Assembly: GCA_963740065.1 (NCBI GenBank)
Contig: CAVUCS010000001.1
Coordinates: forward strand, 496,001-560,000
Source of the DNA: DASVDE01 sp963740065
Lineage (GTDB): Bacteria > Actinomycetota > Thermoleophilia > Solirubrobacterales > 70-9
DNA length: 64,000 nucleotides
Reading direction: 5' to 3'
Positions 7,509 to 16,095 of the stretch are shown here, one piece after another. Within the stretch, counting starts at the first letter, position 1. Each line of letters opens with the position of its first letter. The notes beneath the pieces were generated by a model that was given only the letters and a program-made list of their open reading frames with translations, was not told the DNA's origin and made no database searches. The translations under genes were made by a program, and so were the position numbers.

Positions 7509-9968
7509 GTGCGTAGAGCGGGAATCCTCACCATCGTGACGTCGCTGCTCCTTGCCCTGGCGGCTTCGATGGCGCTCGCGGCGGGCCCGGCCGACCGCGT
7601 CAGCGTTTTCGCCGGAACTCGACCGGGTCCCGGAACCTTCGGCGGCGGCCACAATTTCCCGGGCGCGGCCCTGCCGTTCGGAACGGTGCAGTGGAGCCCA
7701 GACACGACACCATCGGACCTCCACGCCGGCGGCTACGACTACCGCGACAACCACCTCACCGGCTTCAGTCTCACCCACCTGAGCGGCGCCGGCTGTTCTC
7801 TGTACGGGGACTTCCCTTTCCTGCCGACGACTGAGCCGCTGACAGTCTCACCGGCCCCTCACGGAGGGGCTGGGCTTGCCGGCAAGTTCGAGCCCGGTTT
7901 CTCCCATGCGGGCGAAAGGGGGAGCCCGGGTCGCTATTCGGTCCGCCTCAACCCGGCCGGCGGTGGAGCTATCGATGCCGCGTTGACCGCGACCACCCGC
8001 ACCGGAATGGCGCGCTTCGTCTTCCCTCGCAATCCGCACTCGAGCGTCCTGATCGACGCCGGCGGCAGCGCCAAAGCAAACGATCTGGCGGAAGTGCGGA
8101 TCGACCCCGCTCGGGGTGAGATCTCCGGCGCGGCCTCCAGCGGCTACTTCTGCGCCCAGCGACCCCGTTACAAGATCTACTTCGCGGCAAGGTTCGACCG
8201 GCGCTTCGACCGCTACGGCACCTGGACGCGGCAGAGACTGACGCCCAGGTCGACGGCCGCCGCCGACGTACGGCGGCCCTCCGCGGACCCGTCCAACACC
8301 GCGCAGGCCGGGGCCTACGCCACCTTCGACACGCGTCGCCGGCGGGCGGTGATCGTCCGCGTCGGCATCTCCTTCGTCAGCGTCGCCAACGCTCGCGCCA
8401 ATCTTGCCGCGGAGAACGCCGGCGGGCGCTTCCGCGGCGTCGCCGCCGCGGCGGAGCGTGTCTGGAACCGCGCCCTCGGCCGAATTCAGGTGAGCGATCC
8501 CGCCGTGCACAGCGTCCGCACCTTCTACACCGCGCTCTACCACGCGCTGCTGGCGCCGCGCACGTTCAACGACGCCAACGGCGAATACATCGGGATGGAC
8601 GGGGAGGTCCACAACGCCGGAGGGCGAACCAGGTACGCCGACTTCTCGGGTTGGGATGTCTACCGCACGCAGGTTCCGCTTTTGGCGATGCTGATGCCCC
8701 ACCGGGCGAGCGACATCGTCGCTTCCTTGCTGGCGGGCGCGGCACAGAGCGGCTGCCTGCCGCGCTGGTCTTATGCCAACGGGCAGAGCATGACCATGGT
8801 CGGTGATCCGGCCGACGCGGCGATCGCTTCCGCCTCGGCTTTCGGCGCCGGTGGATTCGACCGGCGAGCGGCGCTGGCGGCGATGCTGAGAGGCGCGCGG
8901 GAAGGCTGCCGCAGTTATGACGGAGGCTACGTCCAGCGCCAGGGCCTCTCCCGGTACAAGGCGCTCGGCTACCTGCCCTACGACCTCGACGTCAATCGTC
9001 GCAACGCCAACTCGCTGTTCGGCGATCCCGAAGCCGTCTGGGCCTCGGCGGCGGCCACTCTCGAGTACGCGGTCGCCGACTTCTCGATTGCCCAGTTCGC
9101 GGCGCGCGCTCTGGGCGATGCGGGGACTTACCGGTCTTTCACCTCGCGCTCGGGTAACTGGCGCAAGCTCTTCAATCCCAAGAGCCGCCAGATCGAGCCG
9201 CGCTACGAGAACGGGGCCTTCGTCGCGCGCTACGACAACCTGCGCGGCGGCGGCTTCGTCGAGGGCAACTCGGCGCAGTACACATGGATGGTGCCCCATG
9301 ACCCGGCCGGCCTGTTCGCGGCGATGGGCGGGCGCGCCCGTGCGGCGGGCCGGCTCGATCGCTTCCTGCGCAAGCTGAACGGCGGTGGCGGCGCCACCCA
9401 TGCCGGCCATGCCCTGCTTGGCAATGAGCCCAATCTCAACGTGCCCTGGCTCTACAACTGGATCGGTCGCCCCTTCAAGACCCAAGAGGCCGTGCGCAGG
9501 GCTTTGCTCACCCTCTACGGCGCATCTCCGTCGGGATACCCCGGCAACGATGACCTCGGCACGCTCTCCTCCTGGTACGTGCTCGGGGCCCTTGGCCTCT
9601 ACCCGGAAGTGCCCGGCGTCGGCCTGCTGGCGATCGGCAGCCCGCTGTTCCGGGGCGCGACTGTGCGGCTTGGCAACGGCCACAAGCTGCGGATCTCCAC
9701 ATCCGCGTTTGGGCCTTCGCGAGGGAGGGGTAAAAAACGTCGCATCGCGCCGCTCTCCCCCTCCAAGGCCCCCTACATAGAGGGCATGCGCTTCAACGGC
9801 CATGCCTACGGGCGGCCCTGGACCACCTTCTGCGCCTTGGCCAAGGGCGCAGACCTCCGCTACCGCCTCGGAACGCGTCCCAACCGCGCTTGGGGCGCCT
9901 CGGCCGCCGCGCTGCCTCCTTCTTTCGGGCTGGGCCAGGCGATGCCCAGAGGTCGCTGCTCCCTGTGA
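7509..9968 (+). CDS. Secreted GH92 family alpha-1,2-mannosidase
   Basis: The 819-aa enzyme has an N-terminal signal peptide (RAGILTIVTSLLLALAAS, cleavage near AAG). GH92 landmarks follow in order: GGGHNFPGAALPFGTVQWSP, GFSLTHLSGAGC, YADFSGWDVYRTQ, EGNSAQYTWMVPHD, LGNEPNLNVPWLYNW and SGYPGNDDLGTLSSWYV; the acidic pair in GNDD is in the catalytic region. GH92 enzymes are Ca2+-dependent exo-mannosidases that trim mannans and N-glycans. The product should act outside the cell, releasing mannose for uptake. The start is GTG 7509, just downstream of TAACGT (7494-7499). Its stop overlaps the next gene by 1 nt, which links it to the glycosyltransferase. Confidence 0.92.
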   Translation: MRRAGILTIVTSLLLALAASMALAAGPADRVSVFAGTRPGPGTFGGGHNFPGAALPFGTVQWSPDTTPSDLHAGGYDYRDNHLTGFSLTHLSGAGCSLYGDFPFLPTTEPLTVSPAPHGGAGLAGKFEPGFSHAGERGSPGRYSVRLNPAGGGAIDAALTATTRTGMARFVFPRNPHSSVLIDAGGSAKANDLAEVRIDPARGEISGAASSGYFCAQRPRYKIYFAARFDRRFDRYGTWTRQRLTPRSTAAADVRRPSADPSNTAQAGAYATFDTRRRRAVIVRVGISFVSVANARANLAAENAGGRFRGVAAAAERVWNRALGRIQVSDPAVHSVRTFYTALYHALLAPRTFNDANGEYIGMDGEVHNAGGRTRYADFSGWDVYRTQVPLLAMLMPHRASDIVASLLAGAAQSGCLPRWSYANGQSMTMVGDPADAAIASASAFGAGGFDRRAALAAMLRGAREGCRSYDGGYVQRQGLSRYKALGYLPYDLDVNRRNANSLFGDPEAVWASAAATLEYAVADFSIAQFAARALGDAGTYRSFTSRSGNWRKLFNPKSRQIEPRYENGAFVARYDNLRGGGFVEGNSAQYTWMVPHDPAGLFAAMGGRARAAGRLDRFLRKLNGGGGATHAGHALLGNEPNLNVPWLYNWIGRPFKTQEAVRRALLTLYGASPSGYPGNDDLGTLSSWYVLGALGLYPEVPGVGLLAIGSPLFRGATVRLGNGHKLRISTSAFGPSRGRGKKRRIAPLSPSKAPYIEGMRFNGHAYGRPWTTFCALAKGADLRYRLGTRPNRAWGASAAALPPSFGLGQAMPRGRCSL

Positions 9969-11430
9969 TGCAGGCGCCGCTACGCTCTCGCGTCTTCTGG
10001 GCGCTCGGCGGGCTGACCGCGCTCGGCCTCGCGGTCCGCTTCGTCAGCCTCGACCTGCAGAGCTACCACCACGACGAAGTGATCACCGCGGCGCGGGTGA
10101 TCCCCGGCAGCTTCGGGCAGATGCTGCACGAGGTGAAGGCGAGCGAGTCCAATCCGCCGCTTTACTACGTTCTGGCCTGGGCCTGGGCCAGAGCCTTTGG
10201 CACAGGCGAGGTCGGGTTGCGCTCGCTCAGCGCCCTGTTCGGCGCCGCCACCGTGCCGGTCGCCTACCTGATCGGGCGGGAGCTCGCGAGCCGCCGGGCC
10301 GGTCTGATCACCGCGGCCCTCGTCGCCGTCAACCCGATGCTGATCTGGTACTCGCAGGAGGCGCGCTCCTACGCGCTGCTCGTCTTCTTCGGCGCCCTTG
10401 CTCTGTTCTTCTTCGCGCGGGCGCTGAACACCCGGCGCGGGAGCGACCTGGCTCTCTGGGCGCTGGCCTCGGCGCTGGCCCTCTGCAGCCACTACTTCGC
10501 GGGCTTCGCGATCGCGATCGAGGCGGTTTGGCTGGCGGTCGCGCTGCGCTCACGCTGGCGGGTCGTGTTGCCGGCGATCGGCGGGGTGGTCGCCGTCGGC
10601 CTGGCGCTGCTGCCGTTGATCGGCGCCCAGGTGGATCCCACGCACATCGGTTGGATCGATCAGAGTCCTTTGGGCACCCGGCTGCTGGAGACCGGAGGTA
10701 GCTTCCTGGCGGGGGAGACCGGTCACGTAATCGCCGAGCCGCCACGTGAGCGGTTCGCGCTGATCCCCGCCGCATTGATCGGAATCGGCCTGTTGCTGGC
10801 TTTGGCGCGCGGCAACCGACGGGAACGACGCGGCGCCCTCATCGCCCTCTCGGTCGGCCTGGGAGTGGTGGCCATCGCGACCGTCGCGGCGCTTGCCGGC
10901 AAGGACTACATCGTCGAGCGCAACCTGCTCCCCGCCCTGATTCCGATCGGCGTGGTGGCGGCGATCGGGTTTGGCGCCGACGGCGTGCGCCGCGTCGGGC
11001 TGGTCCTGGCGACGGCGCTGTGCGTGTACTGGCTCGGTTTCGGCATATATGTGACCCAGACCGAGAACCTGCAGCGGCCCGACTTTCGCGAGCTGACCGA
11101 GAAGGCCGGGTTGCCGCAGCGGCCGCGCGCGATCGTCACCTGGGTGCTCGCCGCCGATGGGGTCCAGTTCTACCTGGAGGGAAAGTCCGAGCGCATCTAC
11201 AGCGGCCCGCATCGAGTGCGTGAGGTGGACGTGGTCAGCAAGCCGGTTGTGGCGGGCCGTTCGGTTCCACTTCCGCCTTCGTTTCACCCCGCAGAGCGGC
11301 TGCGGCTGAAGCGCCTTACTCTTATCCGCTACGTGTCGAGGCAACCGCGGGAGATCTGGTTCCACACACTGCGTGATCTGCCGACCGGCTTCGGCGCAAC
11401 TCGGTCATCCTGGACGGGGGCGCTGGGTGA
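9968..11430 (+). CDS. GT39/PMT-like membrane glycosyltransferase, frameshifted near its end
   Basis: A polytopic membrane protein (about 487 aa after correction) with PMT_2/ArnT-like motifs: YHHDEV with the catalytic acidic pair in the first periplasmic loop, SNPPLYYVLAW, and NPMLIWYSQEARSYAL. Around ten hydrophobic helices follow. These enzymes use polyprenyl-phosphate sugars as donors. ATG 9968 overlaps the GH92 stop (TGATG). The frame is open to 11854, but beyond about 11390 it is Arg/Gly-rich and simply shadows gtrA. In the adjacent frame the codons end with NSVILDGGAG and a TGA at 11428-11430 that overlaps the gtrA GTG. A single missing base between 11377 and 11400 explains this. Confidence 0.8.
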
Positions 11431-11858
11431 GCGAAACCTCGGAGCTCGCGTACAGGATGCGCGTCGGCATGCGGGAGCCCGCGAACTGGCTGCAGCTGCT
11501 CAAGTTCGCCGTGGTCGGCGGATCGGGATACCTGATCAACCTTGCCGTCTTCGCGGTGCTGGCCGGCAACCTTGGCATCCATCACCTCGTCGCCGCGGTC
11601 GGCGCCTTCTGCGTCGCCGTCACCAACAACTTCCTCTGGAATCGCTACTGGACCTTTGCGGCGGCAGGCGGGCCGGCGGGCTTTCAGGCAGTGCGCTTTT
11701 TCGTCGTCAGCATCGCCTCCCTGCTTCTCAATCTCGCCGTGCTGGAGGTCCTGGTGACGGGGACCTCGCTGGGCGAGCTATCGGCGCAGGCAATCGCGGT
11801 CGCGGTTGCGATGCCCTTCAACTTTCTCGGCAACCGGCTCTGGACATTCGCTAACTAA
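11427..11858 (+). CDS. GtrA family flippase-like membrane protein
   Basis: The 143-aa protein begins with a short polar stretch, then LLKFAVVGGSGYLINLAVF. Its FCVAVTNNFLWNRYWTF and FNFLGNRLWTF repeats are the hallmarks of the four-helix GtrA/DPMS family. These proteins flip polyprenyl-phosphate-linked sugars across the membrane or support glycosyltransferases. Here it lies directly behind a GT39-like enzyme and would supply its lipid-linked donor. Start GTG 11427 overlaps the corrected upstream stop; ATG 11457 is an alternative. Confidence 0.85.
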   Translation: MSETSELAYRMRVGMREPANWLQLLKFAVVGGSGYLINLAVFAVLAGNLGIHHLVAAVGAFCVAVTNNFLWNRYWTFAAAGGPAGFQAVRFFVVSIASLLLNLAVLEVLVTGTSLGELSAQAIAVAVAMPFNFLGNRLWTFAN

Positions 11859-11870
11859 GGGGGAGTACCG

Positions 11871-12335
11871 ATGGAGAACGACAACCGCCAGTCATGGGTG
11901 TTGATTGCGATTGCGGGTGTGGGCCTCGCTCTGGGCGTGTTCGCGCTGATCGTCGCCTTCAACGCTAAGAGCGCCAGCGACGATGCCGCCAGCCAGCAGT
12001 CTGTGGATCAAATCCAAACCGAGCTATCCAACCTGGTCGACAAGCTCGGCATCGCCGAGGCGACCCTCACCGGAGAGCAGGGCAAGACGAAGAAGGCCGC
12101 GGAGCAATCCCAAAATGCAGTGAGCAACCTCTCTAACCGCCTCGACAAGCTGGAGAAGCAGACGAAGTCACTGGAAGGCAACGACAAGCAGACTGCGGCG
12201 CTGCAGAGACAGGTCGCGTCCCTCAATCAGCAGGTGGGCTCCCTCAACAACCGCGTCACTTCGACCAACCAACGAGTCACCTCATTGACCAAGAGGGTCA
12301 ACCAACTCAGCAACGAGGTGAATTCGGGCGGCTAG
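11871..12335 (+). CDS. Membrane-anchored coiled-coil protein
   Basis: The 154-aa product has one transmembrane helix (WVLIAIAGVGLALGVFALIV, residues 9-28). From about residue 45 to the end it is a continuous heptad-rich coiled coil dominated by Asn, Gln, Ser, Lys and Leu (LNQQVGSLNNRVTSTNQRV). An SD-like GGGGGAG precedes ATG 11871. The orientation is probably N-in with the coiled coil outside. No enzymatic domain is visible. It follows the glycan cluster with a 12-nt gap and may be its last gene. Confidence 0.7.
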   Translation: MENDNRQSWVLIAIAGVGLALGVFALIVAFNAKSASDDAASQQSVDQIQTELSNLVDKLGIAEATLTGEQGKTKKAAEQSQNAVSNLSNRLDKLEKQTKSLEGNDKQTAALQRQVASLNQQVGSLNNRVTSTNQRVTSLTKRVNQLSNEVNSGG

Positions 12336-12353
12336 TTAGTCGCGGCGTCCCGG

Positions 12354-12998
12354 CTACTCGCCGAGGGCCTCGCGGAGCTTGGCGACTTGTTCGCGAAGCT
12401 CCGCGAGCTCCGTTTCAAGACGGCTGATGCGGTCCCCCTCTTCTGCCGGAGGAGGGGGAGGAGAGGTTGATGGTGCTTCGTCGGGCTGATCGCCGGGCTC
12501 GGGCTGGTCGTCAAGATCGGCGCCCCCGCCGAGCAGGTGGCGATAGCGCTCCTCCTTTTGCCCAGGCCGCCGGGCCAGGCGTTCAATTGCCCCCCGAGCG
12601 ATCAATCTCTCCAGCGTTTCGTTGACCGCCGCCAGGTCCGGAAAGCCTTGCATCCGCTCGGTCCGCTGCTTCAGCTCGCCCGGCGTCTGGGTGCCGCGCA
12701 GCATCAGCACTGCGAGCACGGCGGTTTCGTCCGGTGTGTGGCTGTCGTCAAGTAGGTGGCGGTACTTACGCGCGCGGCTGCCCGCGTTGCTGGCGAGTCG
12801 GGTCCAGCCGCGCAGTGCCGACCGGCGCAGGGCCTCGCGCACTGTCCCCTCGTCGTAGTCGACCACGGGGTCGCGGTTCGTCGCCTGGTTGCACGCCAGG
12901 CGCAGCGCGTTGAGCGAGAGGGGGTAGACGTCGGGGGTGGTCCGTTGCTTCTCGATCAAGCAGCCGAGGACTCGGATTTCTGTCGCGTCGGGCTCCAT
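12354..12998 (-). CDS. YceH/DUF480 family double winged-helix protein
   Basis: The 214-aa protein matches UPF0502 (YceH): ATEIRVLGCLIEKQRTTPDV, YPLSLNALRLACNQATNRDP and VLMLRGTQTPGELKQRT form two winged-helix units over residues 5-165. A Pro/Asp-rich linker and a C-terminal coiled coil (ISRLETELAELREQVAKLRE) follow; the coiled coil is usual for the family. Function is unassigned; the fold suggests nucleic-acid binding. I chose ATG 12998, 11 nt after the upstream gene's stop, because the longer open frame upstream is Arg/His-rich shadow. Confidence 0.85.
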   Translation of the reverse strand: MEPDATEIRVLGCLIEKQRTTPDVYPLSLNALRLACNQATNRDPVVDYDEGTVREALRRSALRGWTRLASNAGSRARKYRHLLDDSHTPDETAVLAVLMLRGTQTPGELKQRTERMQGFPDLAAVNETLERLIARGAIERLARRPGQKEERYRHLLGGGADLDDQPEPGDQPDEAPSTSPPPPPAEEGDRISRLETELAELREQVAKLREALGE

Positions 12999-13009
12999 GG
13001 CGCGGCAGC

Positions 13010-14893
13010 CTATTTTGCGGCGATGCCTTCGTGACGAGCGGCGATGTCGAAGTAGAGGAGCGTGCGGCCGACGGCTACGTAGGGGACGAGAAGGGCGAAG
13101 ACAGTCGAGCCGAGCAGGTCGATCGCGTTGGGGGAGAGGGGGGTAAAGATCAAGGCGATCACCAGGGCCGGGCCGGTGATGACACTGATCAGCCAGAAGA
13201 AGCCGGCGCCGCGGACGGTACGCCACCAGTGCCCGCGCACGATTCGCGAGCTGTTCCGGAAGGCGTCACGCACCGAGCGGTCCTCAAAGAGGATCTCCTG
13301 TTGGACGAACTGCCAGGCGACGTACTTCCAAATCGCGAAAGGGATGCCGACGATCGTCAAAAGCATCAGGACGACGGCGACGGTGGCGAGGATCTGCCCC
13401 CACACGACTCGCCAGAAGCGTTTGAACAGCGCTGCGTATGAGTCCTTGAACCCGATCTTCGCTCCGCTCTCCAAGAGGCGCATGAAGGCGATCGCCGCTC
13501 CGGCGACGACGGCGAACCCAATCGCGCGGCCGAGGCCGGCGAAGGAGCCCGAGAACTCGAGGTGCACGGACGGGGTGTCGAGAGCAATCGGACCGTCGAG
13601 GCCGAGCGCTCGCAGCGGCAGGTCGATCGCGACGACGATCGGGATCGCGGTTAGCCCGATTGACCCCAGCACTCGCCAGTGGCGGGTGTAGAGCCGGGCG
13701 GCGCCGGCGATCAGCTGGCCCGCGGCGCGCGGGCGTCGCAGGTGCTCCAGGTCGGTCGGCCGCCAGCGGGTCAGCGCGATCGGCGTGACGATGAGCAGGA
13801 GCAGGGCCAGGCCGAGCCCCAGCGCGCCCAGTTGCGTGCGCGCTTGCAGGTTGATGAACCCGGAGACGGTCGCGATCGTGCCGCAGAAGGCGTTGGTCAC
13901 CGCCGGCCCGAGGGTTACCCCGTCGGGCAGCTTCGGGCTCGTCGTCCGCGTTCCCGCCATCCAGGTGAACGGCTCCAGCCACTGGGTCTTCGTGTTGGGG
14001 CCGGTCGGGCCGTTGTTGAAGCCGTCCTCGCGCTGGCCCCAGCGCCCCTCGTAGGTGAGCCACTGGAAGGGGCCGCCGGGCGCCGGGTCGGTTGGGATCT
14101 CGACCGCCCGCGGAGCCAGCCGCCGCAGGGGCTCGGAAGTGTTGTCGCAGCCGACGCCGGATCCGTTCTGGCCGTTCTCGATGTAGACGGCGGAGTCATA
14201 GAAAGTGGCGTGGGAGCCGGCGGCGGGATAGACCACCGGGTGGGTTCCCTCTTTTTCGACCTTCTTGTCGTTCCAATCGGCCCGCTCTCCGCCGGCATGC
14301 TGGAAGAGGACGATTTCCGAGGGGCCACGGGCAAGTGCCCCCCGGGCGTTGCTCGCCTTGAAGGAGATTTGCATCCCCTCCCAGTCGCTCTCGTGCAAAT
14401 CGTTGAACTGGTTGTAGTAGTAGAAGAACCAGTATTGGAGGGCGAAGCCGGAACGGCCGGGCTGGCGGGCGATGTGGGCGTAGGTGACGGCCGGAGCGTG
14501 GCCGGTGCGCTTCAACTCGGCGAAGTCGCGTGAGTAATCGCAACCGGGGCTGAGCGGATCGCCGGGGAGGTCGAGGTAGTAGCCGTCCCCGAGGCCGGCG
14601 ATGTCGGCGGCCGTGGGCGCTCGCTTAATCGTCTTCAGGTCGCTCCCCGATCCAGCGGGCCCCTTCAGCTCGACCTGCGGGTTGCCCAGGACAGTGTCGA
14701 CCGTCGTCGGCTGGTACTGCTCCTCAGTCGGGTCGCAGATCCCTCTCTCCTGGGAGCGCAGCATCGTGATCGGCGAATAGGCGTCGATCAGCCGTTGGGA
14801 TGGCGAGGGATTGGCTCCCGCCGCCGGCGTCGCGGCAAACAGCCCCACGCCCGCGACGAGCCCGATCACCAACCGCTGCGCCGCACGGCACAT
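13010..14893 (-). CDS. Vps62-like secreted domain fused to a multi-pass membrane domain
   Basis: The 627-aa protein starts with a signal peptide (QRLVIGLVAGVGLFAATPAA). The extracellular region (about 30-340) carries the Vps62/DUF946 signature: LQYWFFYYYNQFNDLHESDW, then HPVVYPAAGSHATFY. One helix at about 355-375 is followed by a cytosolic linker and a six-helix block (about 400-620) resembling the membrane domain attached to glycerophosphodiester phosphodiesterases (GGxFRNS-type elements, here EDRSVRDAFRNSSRIVRG). The biochemical role is unknown; the Vps62 fold occurs in membrane-associated and pore-forming-like proteins. It heads a minus-strand unit with the YceH gene. Confidence 0.75.
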   Translation of the reverse strand: MCRAAQRLVIGLVAGVGLFAATPAAGANPSPSQRLIDAYSPITMLRSQERGICDPTEEQYQPTTVDTVLGNPQVELKGPAGSGSDLKTIKRAPTAADIAGLGDGYYLDLPGDPLSPGCDYSRDFAELKRTGHAPAVTYAHIARQPGRSGFALQYWFFYYYNQFNDLHESDWEGMQISFKASNARGALARGPSEIVLFQHAGGERADWNDKKVEKEGTHPVVYPAAGSHATFYDSAVYIENGQNGSGVGCDNTSEPLRRLAPRAVEIPTDPAPGGPFQWLTYEGRWGQREDGFNNGPTGPNTKTQWLEPFTWMAGTRTTSPKLPDGVTLGPAVTNAFCGTIATVSGFINLQARTQLGALGLGLALLLLIVTPIALTRWRPTDLEHLRRPRAAGQLIAGAARLYTRHWRVLGSIGLTAIPIVVAIDLPLRALGLDGPIALDTPSVHLEFSGSFAGLGRAIGFAVVAGAAIAFMRLLESGAKIGFKDSYAALFKRFWRVVWGQILATVAVVLMLLTIVGIPFAIWKYVAWQFVQQEILFEDRSVRDAFRNSSRIVRGHWWRTVRGAGFFWLISVITGPALVIALIFTPLSPNAIDLLGSTVFALLVPYVAVGRTLLYFDIAARHEGIAAK

Positions 14894-14900
14894 GGGGGCG

Positions 14901-14906
14901 AACGTA
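14901..14906 (-). promoter_or_regulatory. -10 box TACGTT for the Vps62-like gene
   Basis: TACGTT on the minus strand is 7 nt before ATG 14893. Confidence 0.5.
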
Positions 14907-14984
14907 ACAGAGCGGGGCGAAGACGCCGACGAGGACTCCGACCTCGTGGCCGACCGAGCCCGAGAGTTCTTCCGTCCGGCGGCG

Positions 14985-14990
14985 TAACAT
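14985..14990 (+). promoter_or_regulatory. -10 box TAACAT for the nucleotidyltransferase pair
   Basis: TAACAT is 7 nt before ATG 14998, so the first protein of the pair would be read from a leaderless mRNA. Confidence 0.5.
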
Positions 14991-14997
14991 TGGGCAC

Positions 14998-15213
14998 ATG
15001 GCTTCCCGAACTCGCCCGCTGCTCGCTCCCGGGAATGAGATCGAGTGGGCGCGTATCAACCGCGAAGAGGCAGAGCAGTTGCGCGCGTTGAACATGGAGC
15101 TCTCTCCGGTCCAGCGACTCGAGCAGGGTCAAAAGCTTTCCCAGCAGGCAGTGTCGCTTCTCGTCGCATCGGTAAAGGCAGGGCATGCCCCCAGACGAGC
15201 TCTCTGGTCCTAA
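14998..15213 (+). CDS. Small charged protein paired with a nucleotidyltransferase (possible antitoxin)
   Basis: A 71-aa soluble protein, mostly helical by composition: INREEAEQLRALNMELSPVQ and LEQGQKLSQQAVSLL. No DNA-binding motif is obvious. Its last 29 nt overlap the start of the nucleotidyltransferase gene, a tight coupling typical of toxin-antitoxin or subunit pairs. The role is inferred from arrangement only. Confidence 0.55.
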   Translation: MASRTRPLLAPGNEIEWARINREEAEQLRALNMELSPVQRLEQGQKLSQQAVSLLVASVKAGHAPRRALWS

Positions 15214-15697
15214 CCTGGCCGGCGTCGTAGCTGATGCCAACGCCGTTGGCTTGGATCACGTTGTGATCGGTGGCTTCAGCGTGATCTACCACGGATACAT
15301 ACGCGCGACCAAGGATTCCGACCTATTGGTCCCGGACGGTCCTGATGCGGACGCCGCCGTGCTGCGCTTCCTCGAACGCATTGGCGCGAGACGCGTTCGG
15401 GACGACAAAGTCCTGTCTCTCGAGGACATCACCAGTGTGGACAGCTTCCGAGTGAACAGCCGTCACGGCATCGTCGACATAGTGCGCGGAGGCTTGCCGC
15501 CACTTGACTATGAAACCGTTTCCCGGCGGGCCGACGTAACTGAGTGGGACGGACAGACCGTGCGCGTCGCGGCTCTCCCCAGCATCGTAGGTTTCAAGCG
15601 ACTCGCAGGCAGGCCCCAGGACAAGATGGACCTCAACGAATTGGAAGCGATCTACGGCGAACTGCCGGTTGAACCGATTCCCAGCGTTGACGATTAG
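15185..15697 (+). CDS. Nucleotidyltransferase-fold protein (AbiEii/DUF6036-like)
   Basis: The 170-aa protein shows minimal nucleotidyltransferase features: VIGGFSVIYHGYIRATKDSD (the GG helix start and the DxD pair in KDSDLLV), a third acidic residue in GIVDIVRGG, and a late KRLAGRPQDKMDLNELEAI helix typical of AbiEii-like and DUF6036 proteins. Such proteins transfer NMP to tRNA or protein targets and often act as toxins. The 29-nt overlap with the small upstream gene supports a two-gene module. Whether it is toxic or a housekeeping enzyme cannot be told from the sequence. Confidence 0.7.
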   Translation: MPPDELSGPNLAGVVADANAVGLDHVVIGGFSVIYHGYIRATKDSDLLVPDGPDADAAVLRFLERIGARRVRDDKVLSLEDITSVDSFRVNSRHGIVDIVRGGLPPLDYETVSRRADVTEWDGQTVRVAALPSIVGFKRLAGRPQDKMDLNELEAIYGELPVEPIPSVDD

Positions 15698-15704
15698 AGC
15701 CGAT

Positions 15705-16082
15705 TCAAGCGCCTATTAGTTCGATGCGATAGCCGTCCGGGTCGCGGACGAAGCAGATGCGGTGGCCTTCGGTGCGGCCGCCGGGGCGGTAGGGGGGCTT
15801 CTCCGGCTCGATCCCCTGGCTGGTGAGGCCTTCCAGTGTTTCATCCAGGTCCTCGACGAGCAGGGCGATGTGGTTGTAGCCGGTGCCGAGGTCGTAGGAG
15901 TCGACACCGTGGTTGTAGGTCAGCTCCAGCCGTGGATCCTCGCCCGGCAGCGCCATGAAGACGTTGATCGCCTCGTCGCCGATCGGCATCCGGCGGACCT
16001 CCTCGAATCCCAGCTTCTCGTAGAAGGCGACCGAGCGGTCGATGTCGCCGATTCGGTAGCAGGTGTGGAGGAAGGTGGGCAT
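15705..16082 (-). CDS. VOC superfamily protein, glyoxalase I-like
   Basis: The 125-aa protein has two beta-alpha-beta-beta-beta modules: FLHTCYRIGDIDRSVAFYEK at the N-terminus and YNHIALLVEDLDETLEGL in the second half, ending GHRICFVRDPDGYRIELIG. Metal-ligand candidates are His6, Glu53 (RLELTYNH), His72 (NHIAL) and Glu122 (YRIELI), which is the lactoylglutathione lyase pattern. Actinobacteria generally lack glutathione, so the natural thiol adduct may be different. It is the last gene of the minus-strand unit 16732-15705. Confidence 0.8.
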   Translation of the reverse strand: MPTFLHTCYRIGDIDRSVAFYEKLGFEEVRRMPIGDEAINVFMALPGEDPRLELTYNHGVDSYDLGTGYNHIALLVEDLDETLEGLTSQGIEPEKPPYRPGGRTEGHRICFVRDPDGYRIELIGA

Positions 16083-16095
16083 CGCCTGGGTTGGT

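Noticed and set aside
7848..9803. Long minus-strand open frame (651 codons) opposite the GH92 gene
   Set aside because: Its composition is Gly/Arg/Ala/Val-rich without domains, and it lies exactly antisense to a clear GH92 enzyme; GC-rich codon bias creates such frames.
11430..11854. Extension of the glycosyltransferase frame through gtrA
   Set aside because: This part loses hydrophobic helices, turns Arg/Gly-rich and parallels gtrA out of frame; the true end is probably the TGA at 11428.
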